Numbered from the stretch's first letter, positions 1-6,839 are shown. The stretch is 11,714 nucleotides of DNA from Chrysochromulina tobinii (GCA_001275005.1 JWZX01001697.1:1-11714), one strand, 5' to 3'. Translations and numbers: made by a program. Notes: generated from the letters alone by a model not told the origin.

Positions 1-147
1 TATTCCGAGTTTCCGAGTTTCCGAGGACCCCTCTTGGCACTTGGGTCGCAGCAAGAGGGACTCGCAAATTCCCAGATTCCGAGTTTCCGAGTGTCGAATA
101 CCTAGGGCTTACGTACGTAGAGAGAGCAAATTCCAGAATACACAGCG

Positions 148-500
148 CAGTTTCTATTTCCGCTCCTGTACTCATGTGTAGCCCATGCAGTGCCGGTAAA
201 GTGATCGCAGTTTCCACTTTCCAAGATTCCGTGTTCCCAAGGCCCAAGAAAAAAGAAAGGAGCGGTACCGGTTCTAAAACACAGGGGGGAACAGTTACCA
301 GTTTCCAAAAACCGGCGCGGGCCATCCAGAATCCAGATTCCGCGCCTCGCCGCGGATTTTGGAACCTGGACAGATTTCAAGATCCAGATATCGCCTTGCA
401 GAATCCAACTTACGCACCTCGCCCTGCGATTTGGAAATTGAAAGACAAAATACAGATTCCAAATTCCGAGACAGCAGTTTCTGTTTACGCTCCTGTACTC
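148..500 (+). repeat. 26-bp direct repeat pair flanking the repeat block
   Basis: The 26 bases at 148-173 recur at 475-500 with two mismatches; both copies end GCTCCTGTACTC. The copies are 327 bp apart and lie in the same orientation. This could reflect a larger diverged tandem duplication or the ends of an old inserted unit. No transposase frame or flanking target duplication was recognised, so I do not call a mobile element. Confidence 0.55.
327..470 (+). repeat. Two diverged copies of a 72-bp tandem unit
   Basis: Copy one (327-398) and copy two (399-470) both start CAGAATCCA. Twelve to sixteen bases further on they share a CGC(G/A)CCTCGCC block, followed by a GATTTTGGAA/GATTTGGAA block. 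The second halves are more diverged. The alignment was made by eye. Confidence 0.5.
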
Positions 501-503
501 TGA

Positions 504-758
504 CTTCATCCGAATTGCGCTAGCTTTCGGCCATTTCGCATCGTAGGCGTTATATGAATGCGGGGCCCCGGGGCCGCCTGCGGCTGCGGCGTGAGCGGCC
601 CCAGCATTTGATCATCAGGATGCACACTGTTGAGTTTCATCCAGGTCTGCGCAGAATCATCACCGTGACGACGCCGAAAACTCGCGTGACGTGGCATGAT
701 GTCGCCGGAAGCGGAAACTGCGCCGGGACGCCGTCGGTCGCAAACTTCTGTGTACACC
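504..758. promoter_or_regulatory. Upstream region of the ShK gene
   Basis: No gene is supported here. It separates the repeat block from the ATG at 759 and should hold the 5' UTR and promoter of the ShK-domain gene. I see no convincing TATA box. Upstream ATGs at 554 (another frame) and 696/699 (the ShK frame) exist. The in-frame ones would add a polar, arginine-rich leader ahead of the signal peptide, so I do not use them. Confidence 0.3.
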
Positions 759-1950
759 ATGAGGTTCACCTGGCATCTCGTCGGAATCGCGACGACGTTT
801 GCAGCACCGGCATCGGAGGGCGCATTTCGCTGCCGCGATCGCGACCCGCTATGCGACGAGTGGAAGGGCCGCGGCGAGTGCGAGAGAAATTACGAATTCA
901 TGGCAGAGACATGCCCGAGTGCGTGCGGCTACTGCGAAGCAGCGGGCTTTTTGCCAACGCCGTCGCCCTTTCAGCTCGATTTCGTCTGCAATGGCCAGCT
1001 CTCGATCGCGCCTAAGCAAATCACCGCCCAGCACGACGAACGCATGCCCGACGGCTGCGGATTTGCGTGCCGTGACAATATGACCACGTGTGCAGCTATG
1101 AAGGACCTGTGCTCAAAGCATCCTGGGACGATGCGGTTCCAGTGCCCCGAGACGTGCGGCGTGTGCAAGGGTATTGGGCTAACGGGCGGCGGATACCCCA
1201 AGCACGTTTGTCGACTCGAGACGGGTGACGCTCCCGAGGATGCAGAACACTGTGGCGGGTGGGCGTCGAGGGGCGAGGTGCGCCGTGCATCCCATGCGCC
1301 AAGCACATGCACACGGGCGTGCACTTCCCGTGCGCGGCCTGCCCTGCTCTGCAAGTCAGGAGTCTCCGTGTGCTACTCTCCGTTCACAGTGTGCCAACAA
1401 CTTCGGCTTCATGCGCATGAACTGTGAGAAATCGTGCGGCCTCTGCATCTCGGCGGCCGACGGCGGTGCCACGCCCAAGACCTTCATGACGACCCTGAAG
1501 CCGCCGCGGGCGCCGGAGGGCAAGAAGAGTAAGAAGGGCAAGGGCAAGCGTAAGGCGAGCAGCAGTAGTGGAAAGGGCGGCCCGGGTGCAGACGACGGTG
1601 TTGCGAGTGCAGGCGAGACCGCCTCCTCTGGTTATGTGGAGGTTCCCAATACGGAGGCTGCAGCTGAACCCGCTAAGGCGAGTCCGTACAGGGACGAGCC
1701 AAGCCTGGCCAAGCTGGAGCCCGCAGCAGCAAAGTCAGACGCGCCGGCAGTCAATGCCAAGGTGGAGCCCGCAGCAGCAAAGTCGGACGCGCCGGCAGCC
1801 AAGGAGGCGGCGCCGATAAAGGAGGCGAAGCCGGAGAAGGCATCGGACGACGTGGCCGGCAAGAAGACAAGCTGGGTTTCGAAGGCCAAGGAGGCGGTGA
1901 GCTCGGTTCTCAAGGGCAAGAAGAAAGATGCACCCAAAGATGAGATGTAG
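759..1950 (+). CDS. Secreted ShK (ShKT)-domain protein with basic, Lys/Ala-rich tail (spliced)
   Basis: The ATG at 759 has A at -3 and begins a signal peptide of about 20 residues ending near APASEG, so entry to the secretory pathway is predicted. ShK domain 1 spans Cys25-Cys59 (spacing C-x6-C-x8-C-x10-C-x3-C-x2-C). Domain 2 spans Cys104-Cys136 with the same order. A third domain ends CEKSCGLC but lies in another frame; joining 759-1277 to 1360-1950 across an 82-nt GT-AG intron restores it and gives 369 residues. After Cys202 the protein is low complexity: a KKSKKGKGKRK cluster, a duplicated 16-residue Ala/Lys/Pro unit, and a basic end finishing KDEM. ShK domains are six-cysteine folds common as extracellular modules in protists and animals. 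They occur in many non-toxic proteins, and nothing here indicates toxicity. Partner and function are unknown. The exact join around 1278-1359 is the weakest part of the model. Confidence 0.7.
1278..1359 (+). other. Predicted 82-nt spliceosomal intron in the ShK gene
   Basis: The 5' site reads GAG|GTGCGCCG. The 3' end is pyrimidine-rich, CTGCCCTGCTCTGCAAGTCAG|GAG. Removal is phase 0 and moves reading from the frame holding ShK domains 1-2 to the frame holding the end of domain 3 and the tail. The 8-nt donor is identical to that proposed for the intron at 8066. Alternatives are a nearby acceptor, or a true frameshift or sequence error, because the third ShK domain reads with a normal first cysteine (PCSASQ) inside the proposed intron. 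Confidence 0.5.
1711..1806 (+). repeat. 48-bp tandem duplication coding 16 residues, x2
   Basis: Copies at 1711-1758 and 1759-1806 differ at few positions. Each encodes a K-(L/V)-EPAAAKSDAPA unit in the low-complexity tail of the ShK protein. The near identity suggests a recent in-frame duplication. Confidence 0.8.
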
Positions 1951-2526
1951 TGGAGTGTGCTCTTCTGCAGGTCGCACGAGTCTGACTCGTCGCGCTCAGA
2001 CGAGACTCCTGAGCTCAGCGGTCTGAGGCGCGTCGAGAGGATAAGAGAGAGGGACCAGAGAGATCTTAGTCGCAGAGCGATACATTCGTACACATACTAC
2101 GCTACGCTAGCGTCCGGTCCCGCGGTTTGGGTTTCGCGTCGACGCCGGGCGCGGCTGCCGAGCGCGCCCCGGCCCCGCGCCGCCCGGGCGGGGGCGCCGC
2201 CCGGGCCCCGGCGCCGCGGTCCGGTTCCAGCTTCCACATCGTTGCCACACGATCGGTCTCTCAGTCGTCCGCCGACAGATCCGGGATTGACGCGTCGATT
2301 CGCCGGGTACGAACGCCCTACGGCCGTATTATGCCCCGTGCGAGATCAATAGCGTGCGGCGCGGGCATGGGCGCGGGTTAAGAATTACGAACAGCGCGAC
2401 GTTTCACAGTGCACGTGTCAGCGACGACACCGAGGCAGCCCGACCCACCTCAGTGTGTCCGGCGGGACTGACCCACCGTCTCGCGTCTCTATCTCCTGTC
2501 TGTCTGTGATTTGTCTGGGCCCCGGT
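1951..2526. other. Convergent spacer with an extremely GC-rich core
   Basis: Both flanking genes end into this stretch, so it should hold two 3' UTRs and polyadenylation sites. No AATAAA is apparent. Around 2140-2225 the sequence is almost only G and C. It contains a 13-base direct repeat, GCGCCGCCCGGGC, at 2177-2189 and 2194-2206, plus palindromic CGCCCGGGCG and GGCGCC words, so strong secondary structure is expected. Open frames here (for example 1957-2352 and 2127-2381, plus) are products of GC richness and show no domain. A small CGAGT-CTG-ACTCG inverted repeat lies at 1977-1989. Confidence 0.5.
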
Positions 2527-4617
2527 TCAATTTTTTGTTCGCGCCGCGAGAATGGCAGCGGCGGCGATGGCGTGGGCGGTAGCCGCGAGAAGCGAAGCCT
2601 TTTTCGGAGAAGAGTATTCGCGGGGCGGCGGTAGTGGTTTCGGCTCGCCTTCCTCTGCCGTCTGGGTCGACTCCGCCTGCTCCACTAGTTCCACCAGCTC
2701 TGCCGTCTGGGTCGACTCGACGATGTCCTCCGCTTCCGTCGAGTGCACCAAGCGCACGTCGTGAATCGGATGCAGCACCCCAGTGCGACGATCGAAGCAG
2801 TAGCCGGCCATGTACGGATTGCCCGGGGTCACCGACGTCTTGAGCCCGTCGACGATCAGCAGCACGAGGGATGCAAAGGCAGTGCCGGGGGCAGTGGCGT
2901 GGTGCTCTGCGAGCGCGTTGAGCACCTCTTGCGGAGGGTAGACTCCCCAGCCGGGCGTGCAGAGTGCCAAACCCACCACGTCCGCTGACAGGGCAGCTGC
3001 ACCTTGACGCAAGCGCTCGAGCAGCTCTGTGAGAGTCGCACCCAGATCGGGACTCGACGACGTGGTGTCAGACAGTCTGGGCGCGTCGGTGGCGGGGAGC
3101 CCGGCAGTCCTCTCAATAGCCACAGAGTGCACGTGCACCACTGCGCCCACGCGAGCGCCACTCTGACCAAAAGGGCCTCCGGTGGAAGGGCCTCCGGTGG
3201 CTTTCGACTCGAGCCGTCCGCACAACCAGCCCGCGGCCCAGATGGCCTCCGGCGCGGCCTCGGCGGTTGGCATGGCGCATGCGTCCATGGCCTTGGCCTC
3301 GAGCTGCTCGAGCGAACGCAGAGCCGCGCGCCCTACCCAGAGTGCCGCCACTTCTGAGGAGGCTGCGGCTGCGCTCGCTGGGGGCCCATGGCCGAGGGGG
3401 CTTCTGAAGATTCGGGACGCCGCAGCGATCGAGTTGGAGTGTACCTTTGCAAACGTGGCGTCCTCGTCGTGGAGGTCGTGGGGACTCCTCTCGTGCAGGG
3501 CTGCAGCCACAGCGCGCGCACCCGCTGGCCACGTCCACAGGGCTGCCAGGCAGCCCCCTGACGTCAGAGCGCACTGGCCACCGGCGCCCTCCACCAACGA
3601 AGGAGTCTGCTCGTCGCAGCACAAGCGGGCTGCTGGAGCGGCACCGATACCGTCCCTGATCACAAGCGCCGTTGCGGGCTCTGCCCTCGTTGGTTCCACA
3701 GCCTTTGCGGAGATGGGCGCCGTCGTGGGCGCCATCGTGGGCACCGTCGTGGGCGCCGTCGTGGGCGCCGTCGTGGGCGCCGTAGTGGGCGCCGTCGTGG
3801 GCGCTCCTGAGGGCGGCGGTGCCAGGCACCCGTCCATCCGACGGAGCTGTTGACGAGAATAGACGGCGCGGCCGCCATCTGGGAAGCGAACAAAGATGTC
3901 ACCGTCGCTGTCGACGGTAAGGACGCGAGCGCCCGAACGTCCGGCGTGCTCGCCGCTCAACACCTCGCAGGCGTCGCCCACCCGTAGAATGGCTGGCGGG
4001 CATGCCATGGAGGAGGATCCCTGCTCAGGCTGGGGACATTTTGCTGGTGTTGGTGTTGGTGGAGGTTGCGCCGAGGACGCAGGCAACTCGGATATGCAAA
4101 CAGGCAACAGCTCTTCAGGTGTTAGCATCGGTTCCTTGCCTGCCGATGTGAGCCTTTGCTGTCTCCGTGCTCCCTGCGTCGATTGCGGTTTTTGTGTCGG
4201 CGTTTGCAACTTGGTCGATACGCTTCGAGCCTCAGATGACGCTGGCGGTGCCAGCAGTGCACTGCTCATGGCTGCTGGCACAGGCGATGCAGCGATAGCA
4301 GGCAATAGTTGCTTCTTCCGAGTGACGCGCGGATTTACGCGCCACTTTTCGGATGCGTGACCTTCCCTGGCGGAGTCGGGCAGCGAAGCGGATCGCGGCG
4401 CTTGTGCTGTAGGATGCAGCGGTGTCCATGGTGGCGGCTGGCACGTCGAAGGCAAGGTAGGTACTGCGATGGCGATGCCCAACGCACCGGAGTACGAGCC
4501 AGGAGCCAGTAGCTGGTGGAACAGCAGCGTGTCGTTCGAGCAGCGCGGTCGCCCTCCATTGAGAAAGATGTGGCTCACTGCCGCGATCAGGTCCGCATCG
4601 GCGGCGTGGCGCGACAT
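2527..4617 (-). CDS. Large protein with KOW/Tudor-like barrel and divergent MPN/JAB-like region
   Basis: I do not recognise the gene. The frame is open further upstream, but only from a GTG at 4725; the first ATG is at 4617 and gives 696 residues. From the N-terminus: a short possibly folded stretch (about 1-45); a long Ser/Pro/Ala-rich linker; a barrel-like segment (about 210-261) starting LRVGDACEVLSGEHAGR with GDIFVRFPDG, resembling KOW, Agenet or MIB/HERC2-type domains; seven APTT-type repeats (272-301); and a second region (about 422-624). In that region PEAIWAAGWLCGRLE, then VVGLALCTPGWGVYPPQE (about 547-564), then ASLVLLIVDGL follow the order of an MPN/JAB fold. The JAMM ligands (HxH...S..D) are absent, so if the fold call is right it is not a metalloprotease. 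An acidic tail with two ESTQTAE units precedes a hydrophobic, Ala-rich end (about 674-693) that could be a weak tail anchor. The GC skew, domain-like stretches and coherent length make the gene itself fairly safe; the MPN assignment is tentative. Confidence 0.65.
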   Translation of the reverse strand: MSRHAADADLIAAVSHIFLNGGRPRCSNDTLLFHQLLAPGSYSGALGIAIAVPTLPSTCQPPPWTPLHPTAQAPRSASLPDSAREGHASEKWRVNPRVTRKKQLLPAIAASPVPAAMSSALLAPPASSEARSVSTKLQTPTQKPQSTQGARRQQRLTSAGKEPMLTPEELLPVCISELPASSAQPPPTPTPAKCPQPEQGSSSMACPPAILRVGDACEVLSGEHAGRSGARVLTVDSDGDIFVRFPDGGRAVYSRQQLRRMDGCLAPPPSGAPTTAPTTAPTTAPTTAPTTVPTMAPTTAPISAKAVEPTRAEPATALVIRDGIGAAPAARLCCDEQTPSLVEGAGGQCALTSGGCLAALWTWPAGARAVAAALHERSPHDLHDEDATFAKVHSNSIAAASRIFRSPLGHGPPASAAAASSEVAALWVGRAALRSLEQLEAKAMDACAMPTAEAAPEAIWAAGWLCGRLESKATGGPSTGGPFGQSGARVGAVVHVHSVAIERTAGLPATDAPRLSDTTSSSPDLGATLTELLERLRQGAAALSADVVGLALCTPGWGVYPPQEVLNALAEHHATAPGTAFASLVLLIVDGLKTSVTPGNPYMAGYCFDRRTGVLHPIHDVRLVHSTEAEDIVESTQTAELVELVEQAESTQTAEEGEPKPLPPPREYSSPKKASLLAATAHAIAAAAILAARTKN
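2653..2718 (-). repeat. 45-bp spaced duplication in the acidic tail
   Basis: The 21 bases at 2653-2673 recur exactly at 2698-2718. On the minus strand each encodes the ESTQTAE unit near the C-terminus of the KOW/MPN-like protein, giving a 15-residue period. Confidence 0.75.
3715..3798 (-). repeat. 12-bp minisatellite, 7 units, coding APTT repeats
   Basis: The plus-strand unit is GGGCGCCGTCGT, with single-base variants in units 2, 3 and 6. On the coding (minus) strand it gives Ala-Pro-Thr-Thr repeats, probably a flexible and possibly O-glycosylated or merely disordered linker. Being a multiple of three without stops, it opens all reading frames, which explains the long shadow frames on both strands here. 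Confidence 0.9.
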
Positions 4618-4751
4618 GTGTGCCCCAGGGTCACGGGCGCGGCGACCTGTGAGCGTGCGAAGCGGCGGCGCGACCGATGCCTCGCGAAGTACCGTAGGGG
4701 CAGCCCCTTGCGTGAAGGGGGACACGACCCACTGATGAATGGCGCAATTTC
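4618..4751. promoter_or_regulatory. Divergent (shared) promoter region, KOW/MPN-like and NOL7-like genes
   Basis: Only about 134 bp separate the first ATG of the minus gene from the first plus ATG, so both 5' UTRs and core promoters must fit here or overlap. A perfect 6-bp inverted repeat CCCCTT-GCGTG-AAGGGG lies at 4704-4720; GGGG at 4697 offers an alternative partner for the CCCC. No clear TATA box lies between the ATGs; TTTATACG at about 4770 is inside the plus open frame. Confidence 0.45.
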
Positions 4752-5510
4752 ATGACGCTTGGCGACGTCTTTATACGCGATATGGACGCCTCCAGTGACG
4801 ACGAGGCGCCAGTCGCGATTCGCGTGAGCGAGGCGCGTGACATCGCGCTCGCCCGTGAGGCGACACGGCCCACACGGGAGCAAGCGCGTGCGAGCCAGAA
4901 GGCAGCACAACGGAAGCTCAAAGGGGTGATCACCGCCGACCTACGTGGTGACGACTACCTTCCGAGTGAGGTGCTTGAGCAGCTGCCACCGGCGGTCGCG
5001 ACGGCCTCTAGGCACGAGGCCGAAGCACGCATACTCCACCCAGCGGAAAGTAGTAGCAGCGGCGGCATCAGCAGCAAACGCGCGAGGCGCACTGCCGCCG
5101 TTGCTGCCACCTCTGACAGATGTCCAGATGGCCTGCCGCACGTGATCAAATCGACCGGTACAGTGGAAGTGGCCGTGCTCGACGATAAGGGCGGCCCGCG
5201 ACTGCACGCACCTGTGCGCTCGAGCGTCCGCACGTTCATGCAGGAGCAGCTATATGGAGACCGCAATCGGCGTGTGCCAGCCGCAACCCTCAGCTCACTC
5301 AAGCCGACAGGTGGACGTTTCGGGCCGGCGAGCAACTTCGCGGCGGTGCCGTTCGATGCGGGAGCGGCTGCGTCAAGCATCAAGAAGAAGGGCAAGAAGG
5401 GTAAGAAGGGCCAAGGAGGGAAGGCGGGTGGATCCACTGGCTTCTCGAGCCTGGAGAAAATGGCTGCGCAGATTATGGCACGAAGCAGGAATGGAGCGAA
5501 GGCGTTCTAA
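4752..5510 (+). CDS. NOL7: NOL7/UTP16-like SSU processome (U3 snoRNA-associated) protein
   Basis: The 252-residue product follows the NOL7/UTP16 plan from end to end. It has an acidic SDDEAP motif (15-20) followed by a basic, charged helical stretch, then LPSEVLEQL (70-78, the LLPD.iLE.L motif of the family). A Ser/Lys/Arg linker with KRARR comes next, then VEVAVLDD (138-145), FMQEQLYG (162-169) and RNRRVPAATLSSL (171-183). The C-terminus is a Gly/Lys run (211-219), a likely nucleolar signal. In yeast and animals the family belongs to the U3-containing small-subunit processome and is needed for early 18S pre-rRNA processing in the nucleolus; that role is inferred here from the motifs. The ATG at 4752 is the first in frame but has T at -3. 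The ATG at 4782 has G at -3 and +4 and starts just before the acidic motif, so a 242-residue product is equally plausible. No intron is needed. Confidence 0.7.
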   Translation: MTLGDVFIRDMDASSDDEAPVAIRVSEARDIALAREATRPTREQARASQKAAQRKLKGVITADLRGDDYLPSEVLEQLPPAVATASRHEAEARILHPAESSSSGGISSKRARRTAAVAATSDRCPDGLPHVIKSTGTVEVAVLDDKGGPRLHAPVRSSVRTFMQEQLYGDRNRRVPAATLSSLKPTGGRFGPASNFAAVPFDAGAAASSIKKKGKKGKKGQGGKAGGSTGFSSLEKMAAQIMARSRNGAKAF

Positions 5511-5512
5511 AC

Positions 5513-5570
5513 AGGAACATGGAGGGGCGAAGCCTCTCCTGGGTGATGCCGGTGTGCTTCGGCGGTTCCT
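5513..5570 (+). other. Nested inverted repeats just after the NOL7-like stop
   Basis: AGGAAC (5513-5518) pairs with GTTCCT (5565-5570). Inside are GGAGGGGC-GAA-GCCTCTCC (5521-5539, one mismatch) and a GCCG/CGGC hairpin. Together they can fold as a three-way junction two bases after the stop codon. This may be a 3' UTR structure; no known RNA family is recognised. Confidence 0.35.
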
Positions 5571-5829
5571 CGGCGGCCGCTGCGGCTCGGGCCGGGTGGT
5601 GGCCGTGTGGCGCGTGGTCCTGTGAGCACCAGGGTCCAAGCAGCGCAGTCGAAAACAGTGAGCTGTCAGGGGTGACGGACCGCGTGTGAAAGGGGTGGAG
5701 CGATCGGACCCGACACGACAAGAAGACGGAATCGGCCCATGTGCGTCGGTTTCCGAGAGCGAGCGACTCCTGCATGGCGACATGCTTAAAATATGCAATT
5801 GTAAATATGCTACATTACACAATTTTTAT

Positions 5830-5865
5830 CTTGCCAACACCATTGGCTATTGGCAAGCCATGGTG
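5830..5865. other. Interleaved inverted repeats with two inverted CCAAT boxes
   Basis: CTTGCCAA (5830-5837) is complementary to TTGGCAAG (5850-5857), and CACCAT (5838-5843) to ATGGTG (5860-5865), so the two stems interleave. ATTGG occurs twice (5842-5846 and 5849-5853). The loops look too short for a real pseudoknot, so the stems are probably alternative hairpins. Confidence 0.4.
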
Positions 5866-6079
5866 TGCATGTGCATACACAATCACGCGCGAACACGAGC
5901 AGACCATGCGATGTGCGAAACTGGCAGAGTGGCGTGGCGGAGCGGCTTCACGGCTCTCCAGATAGAAGCCCCTCGTATCATTTGCTCGTGTGTGCGACAG
6001 TGCCGTCTGTGATCTCATGAGTTCATCATGCGCTCGCACCCTGCTATCTTGCGGTGTGGGTTGCCGGCGTCCCGACGTC

Positions 6080-6661
6080 TCACTCGCGGATGCCGAGCTC
6101 CTCGATCATCTCCTCGTCCTTGCCAGGCACGGCAACCAGCTCAAGCACAAAGTCGAGGATTGCGTCACCGGCCACGCGCGGCTTGCCCGGGCTGGACGAG
6201 CGACCCGCGGTGCCGAAACCAAGCTCGGGCGGCACGGTGAGGTTCCATACGTCGCCCGATTTCATGAGCTTGACGGCCTCCTCGACCGCTGGAAGCACTT
6301 GGCCACTTCCGGTGCGGTAATAGTATGGCTCCGGGTTGTCGAGGATGTTGTCTATGACCTGGCCGGTCTTCTGGAGGGAGCATTTGAAACGAATGGCGAT
6401 CAGGTCGCCGGTAACCGGCGTGCCACCTTTGCCCGACTTCACGACCGTGTACTTCAAGCCCGAAGGGGTGCTGCCCTCATCCGCGTGAGAGACACCGGCG
6501 TTGGAGACAAGGCCAGCGAAGCCAAAGGTCGCCGCCGTCGAGAGCACGCTCCGCCGGCTCATGCTCTGCGCAGCGGGCGCCGCCATCGAGGCAGCCGGCA
6601 ACCGGAGCCCGCTCACGACGCCACAGCTCAGAACGAGGACCACGATGGCGGAGATCGACAT
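6080..6661 (-). CDS. Thylakoid-lumen FKBP-type peptidyl-prolyl isomerase
   Basis: This 193-residue protein begins with a hydrophobic signal peptide (about 2-18), then an Ala/Ser/Pro stretch, then a twin-arginine motif SRRSVLS (Arg36-Arg37), a hydrophobic core and a VSHA|DE cleavage site near 60. That order fits import through the ER into a secondary plastid and then Tat transport into the thylakoid lumen. The FKBP domain covers about 75-178 (GDLIAIRF, the VID loop, VLPAVEEAVKLMKSG, LTVPPELGFG, LDFVLELV). FKBPs isomerise Xaa-Pro bonds and assist folding or assembly; lumenal members commonly act on photosynthetic complexes. Compared with FKBP12, the active-site Asp37 is kept (Asp104), the Tyr26, Phe36, Trp59 and Tyr82 positions are Phe, Ile, Val and Phe, and the Phe99 position is Phe171, so activity and drug binding may be weak. 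The ATG at 6659-6661 has A at -3. No intron is needed. The Piezo-like gene starts 178 bp away on the other strand. Confidence 0.9.
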   Translation of the reverse strand: MSISAIVVLVLSCGVVSGLRLPAASMAAPAAQSMSRRSVLSTAATFGFAGLVSNAGVSHADEGSTPSGLKYTVVKSGKGGTPVTGDLIAIRFKCSLQKTGQVIDNILDNPEPYYYRTGSGQVLPAVEEAVKLMKSGDVWNLTVPPELGFGTAGRSSSPGKPRVAGDAILDFVLELVAVPGKDEEMIEELGIRE

Positions 6662-6839
6662 TTTCTTACCGGTATCGAGCCTGTCCCGCGCGGTCCGGGC
6701 GGTGTGTGTCCTGTGTGTGTCCGGCTCCCCCGGTGTCTTTTTACAGGTACGACCGTCTCTTCATTGACTAAACTCCAATTCGTGAATACGTCAGCACCGG
6801 CCGACAGACGCGGTGGCGGCCGACTTCACGGCGTTCCGG
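6662..6839. promoter_or_regulatory. Divergent promoter region, FKBP and Piezo-like genes
   Basis: These 178 bp lie between two start codons on opposite strands. TACGTCA (6788-6794) resembles a CRE/bZIP half-site. TGTCTTTTTACAG at 6735-6747 looks like a 3' splice site on the plus strand, so the Piezo-like gene may have a 5' UTR intron or an upstream exon. On the minus strand GTAAG lies just before the FKBP ATG and mimics a donor. These are sequence resemblances only. Confidence 0.4.

Larger units (their letters stand above)
1..503. repeat. Degenerate simple and tandem repeat region, no gene
   Basis: This stretch is visibly less GC-rich than the rest of the window. It is built from short related words such as AGTTTCCG, ATTCCGAG, CAGATTCC and TTTCCA. 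Near the left edge ATTCCGAGTTTCCGAG occurs at the start and again around 76-92, in places as an 8-base tandem. Open frames of 109 codons (+) and 135 codons (-) cross it, but their translations just repeat the DNA words (the minus frame carries EYRS.NRNC at both ends) and show no domain. I read it as intergenic minisatellite-like DNA or an old repeat, not a gene. Confidence 0.6.
5511..6079. other. Convergent spacer, partly AT-rich, no gene
   Basis: This stretch holds the 3' ends of the NOL7-like and FKBP genes. Around 5785-5835 it becomes AT-rich (TTAAAATATGC, AATTGTAAATATGC, AATTTTTATC), unlike anything else nearby, and may supply polyadenylation signals for one or both genes. The plus open frame at 5686-6012 and the minus frames opposite it have no recognisable domain and odd composition, so I do not call them. 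Confidence 0.5.

Noticed and set aside
174-509. Small genes in the left repeat block (109 codons plus, 135 codons minus)
   Set aside because: The translations only mirror the DNA repeats; there is no domain or signal, and composition is unlike the other genes.
3113-3853. Long frames on both strands across the APTT repeat (minus 238 codons, plus 223 codons)
   Set aside because: They are kept open by the stop-free 12-bp repeat and GC richness; the 696-residue minus frame has better domain content and length.
4618-4725. N-terminal extension of the KOW/MPN-like protein from 4725
   Set aside because: The extension begins with GTG, which is not a usual nuclear start codon in eukaryotes; the first ATG is at 4617.
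5538-5660. Box C/D snoRNA next to the nucleolar protein gene
   Set aside because: GTGATGC is only a near match to box C, and no CTGA box D with a terminal stem lies at a suitable distance.
5905-5985. tRNA-Ser/Leu-like start (TGGCAGAGTGG)
   Set aside because: It resembles an A box, but no GGTTCRA B box follows at the right distance and no acceptor stem pairs.
6813-6839. Piezo-like start at 6813
   Set aside because: The codon there is GTG; the first in-frame ATG is at 6840.
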